From SKNW01 sp050485865 (GTDB lineage: Bacteria > Gemmatimonadota > Gemmatimonadetes > Longimicrobiales > Gaopeijiaceae): 14,757 nucleotides of DNA. Below, piece after piece: positions 13,637-14,757 of the stretch (position 1 is its first letter; each line of letters starts with the position of its first letter). Position numbers and translations under genes: made by a program. The notes beneath the pieces were generated by a model that did not search any database, had not been told where the DNA came from, and saw only the letters and a program-made list of their open reading frames with translations. The stretch lies in the NCBI GenBank assembly GCA_050485865.1, contig JBJHCE010000071.1:1-14757 (forward strand), in the 5' to 3' direction.

Positions 13637-14757
13637 GTGCCCCCTTCGCCCCGCGTCCCCCTCGCCCGCGTGGCCGCCGCCCTCGCCGCGGCGGCCCTCC
13701 TCGTCGCACCCCCGCCGCATCCCCTTGCGGCCCAGGTCGGAGCGACCCCGTCCGCCGAGATCCTCGAGGCCTACCGCCTCGCCCTCTCCGCCGAGACCCG
13801 CTACGAGGGGCTCGTGACCGGGGTCGTTGACCAGCTCCGCTGGGTGGACGGGGGCGCGCGCCTCCTCTTCCGCCGCTCGACCCCCGGGGGATTCGAACAG
13901 CTCGAAGCCGATCCGGCCACCGGCGTGGTGCGGGTCCTCACCGAGGCGGATCGGGCCGCGGCGCCCACCGCCGGCGGGTCCGGCCCCGGGGGCGGTGGCG
14001 GCCCACCGGGCGCAGGCGGAAGCACCGCATCCCGTACCTCTCCCGACGGGACCCTCGAGGCCCTGGTCCAGGACCACAACCTGGTGGTGCGGAGGACCGG
14101 GACTCCCGGTGACGTCGTCTTCCGCACCCACGACGGCACCGAGGGCGATGCCTACACCCTGCAATCGGTGGCGTGGTCCCCCGACTCGGAGCGTCTCGCC
14201 GTCTTCCGTACCGTGCCCGGCCACGTCCGCCTCGTGCACTACGTCGAGTCGTCGCCCCGGGACCAGCTCCAGCCCCGGCACTTCACCCGGAACTACACGA
14301 AGCCCGGCGACCGCCTCGCCGCCCACCAGCCGGTCCTCGTGGAACTCGCCACCGGGCGCGCCATCGAGGTGGACCGGAGCCTCCTTCCCGACCCCTACTC
14401 CCTCTCGAACCCGCGCTGGCGCGACGACGGCCGGGAGTTCCACTTCGAGTACAACGAGCGGGGACACGAGGTCTTCCGGGTGATCGGGGTCGACGCCCGC
14501 ACGGGGCTTGCCCGGGCCATCGTGAACGAGGAGCCCGAGTCCTTCTTCTACTACCGCCCCACCTCGGCGGCCGGAAAGTACTTCCGCCGCGACCTGGACG
14601 ACGGGCGGGAGATCCTCTGGATGTCGGAGCGGAGCGGGTGGAGCCACCTCTACCTCCTGGATGGTGCCACCGGGCGGGTGAAGAACGCGGTGACCTCGGG
14701 CGACTGGGTGGTGCGCCACGTGGTGCGGGTGGACGAGGCAGCCCGACGCCTCTGGTT
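13637..14757 (+). CDS. Secreted S9 (DPP IV-type) peptidase, N-terminal propeller part (3' truncated by window edge)
   Basis: Open to the end of the window: 373 codons are seen and the C-terminal catalytic alpha/beta-hydrolase domain lies outside. The GTG start gives a signal peptide (RVAAALAAAALLVAPPPHPLAAQ) with cleavage before Gln33. The rest is the DPP IV N-terminal beta-propeller: TSPDGTLEALVQDHNLVVR, YTLQSVAWSPDSERLAVFR, NPRWRDDGREFHFEYNERGH, and the conserved-looking MSERSGWSHLYLLDGATG. A Gly/Pro-rich segment (about residues 109-130) is inserted early and is probably a flexible loop. In this family the propeller gates access to a serine protease that removes dipeptides or cleaves after Pro; the Ser-Asp-His triad cannot be checked here. 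It is likely periplasmic and would release peptides for uptake. It follows the propeller lipoprotein after 114 bases and may have its own promoter. Confidence 0.88.
   Translation, partial: MPPSPRVPLARVAAALAAAALLVAPPPHPLAAQVGATPSAEILEAYRLALSAETRYEGLVTGVVDQLRWVDGGARLLFRRSTPGGFEQLEADPATGVVRVLTEADRAAAPTAGGSGPGGGGGPPGAGGSTASRTSPDGTLEALVQDHNLVVRRTGTPGDVVFRTHDGTEGDAYTLQSVAWSPDSERLAVFRTVPGHVRLVHYVESSPRDQLQPRHFTRNYTKPGDRLAAHQPVLVELATGRAIEVDRSLLPDPYSLSNPRWRDDGREFHFEYNERGHEVFRVIGVDARTGLARAIVNEEPESFFYYRPTSAAGKYFRRDLDDGREILWMSERSGWSHLYLLDGATGRVKNAVTSGDWVVRHVVRVDEAARRLW

Noticed and set aside
1..14757. Search for a defence system, mobile element, CRISPR array, tRNA or phage gene.
   Set aside because: No transposase, integrase, repeat-spacer array, cloverleaf or toxin-antitoxin pair was seen. 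All coding space is explained by housekeeping and envelope genes, with uniform base use.

Overview
This is an ordinary-looking chromosomal window from a very GC-rich, didermal bacterium. It carries ten complete genes, plus one truncated gene at each end. The style suggests Gemmatimonadota or a relative: extreme G/C at third codon positions, frequent GTG starts, exported proteins cut before Gln (SAQ, LAQ, AAQ), small CarboxypepD_reg plus plug-like proteins, a 6-bladed propeller lipoprotein and an S9 peptidase. This placement is an inference from gene content, not from a marker-gene comparison.

Left part (1-3963, + strand): the C-terminal ATPase half of a sensor histidine kinase overlaps by 4 bases the start of a complete PcrA/UvrD helicase. 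A Nudix-like plus winged-helix regulator of the NrtR/NadQ type follows 36 bases later. A short GC stem followed by six T's (4019-4042) looks like the end of this transcript.

Centre (4052-7484, + strand): a perfect 19-bp palindrome lies over an extended -10 element and is followed by the complete de novo quinolinate/NAD operon nadA-nadB-nadC. The genes are tightly coupled (4-base overlap, then zero spacing). Together they run from L-aspartate and dihydroxyacetone phosphate to nicotinate mononucleotide. The regulator next door and the palindrome form a self-contained NAD control module, the most interesting item in the window.

Right part (7485-14757): after a gap with two perfect inverted repeats come an exported PAP-like metallophosphoesterase and a membrane PAP2 phosphatase (+). 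Three minus-strand genes follow: two tandem, diverged, secreted CarboxypepD_reg/plug-like proteins without a barrel, and a small coiled-coil lipoprotein. Divergent from the lipoprotein is a + strand 6-bladed propeller lipoprotein that seems to lack a Shine-Dalgarno site. The window ends inside a secreted S9 (DPP IV type) peptidase. This part looks like envelope and periplasmic functions with no shared pathway evident.

I see no tRNA, rRNA, CRISPR array, insertion sequence, phage gene or defence system. No gene-free stretch exceeds about 180 bases. I found no convincing new multi-gene system. The findings are regulatory and structural details worth checking.
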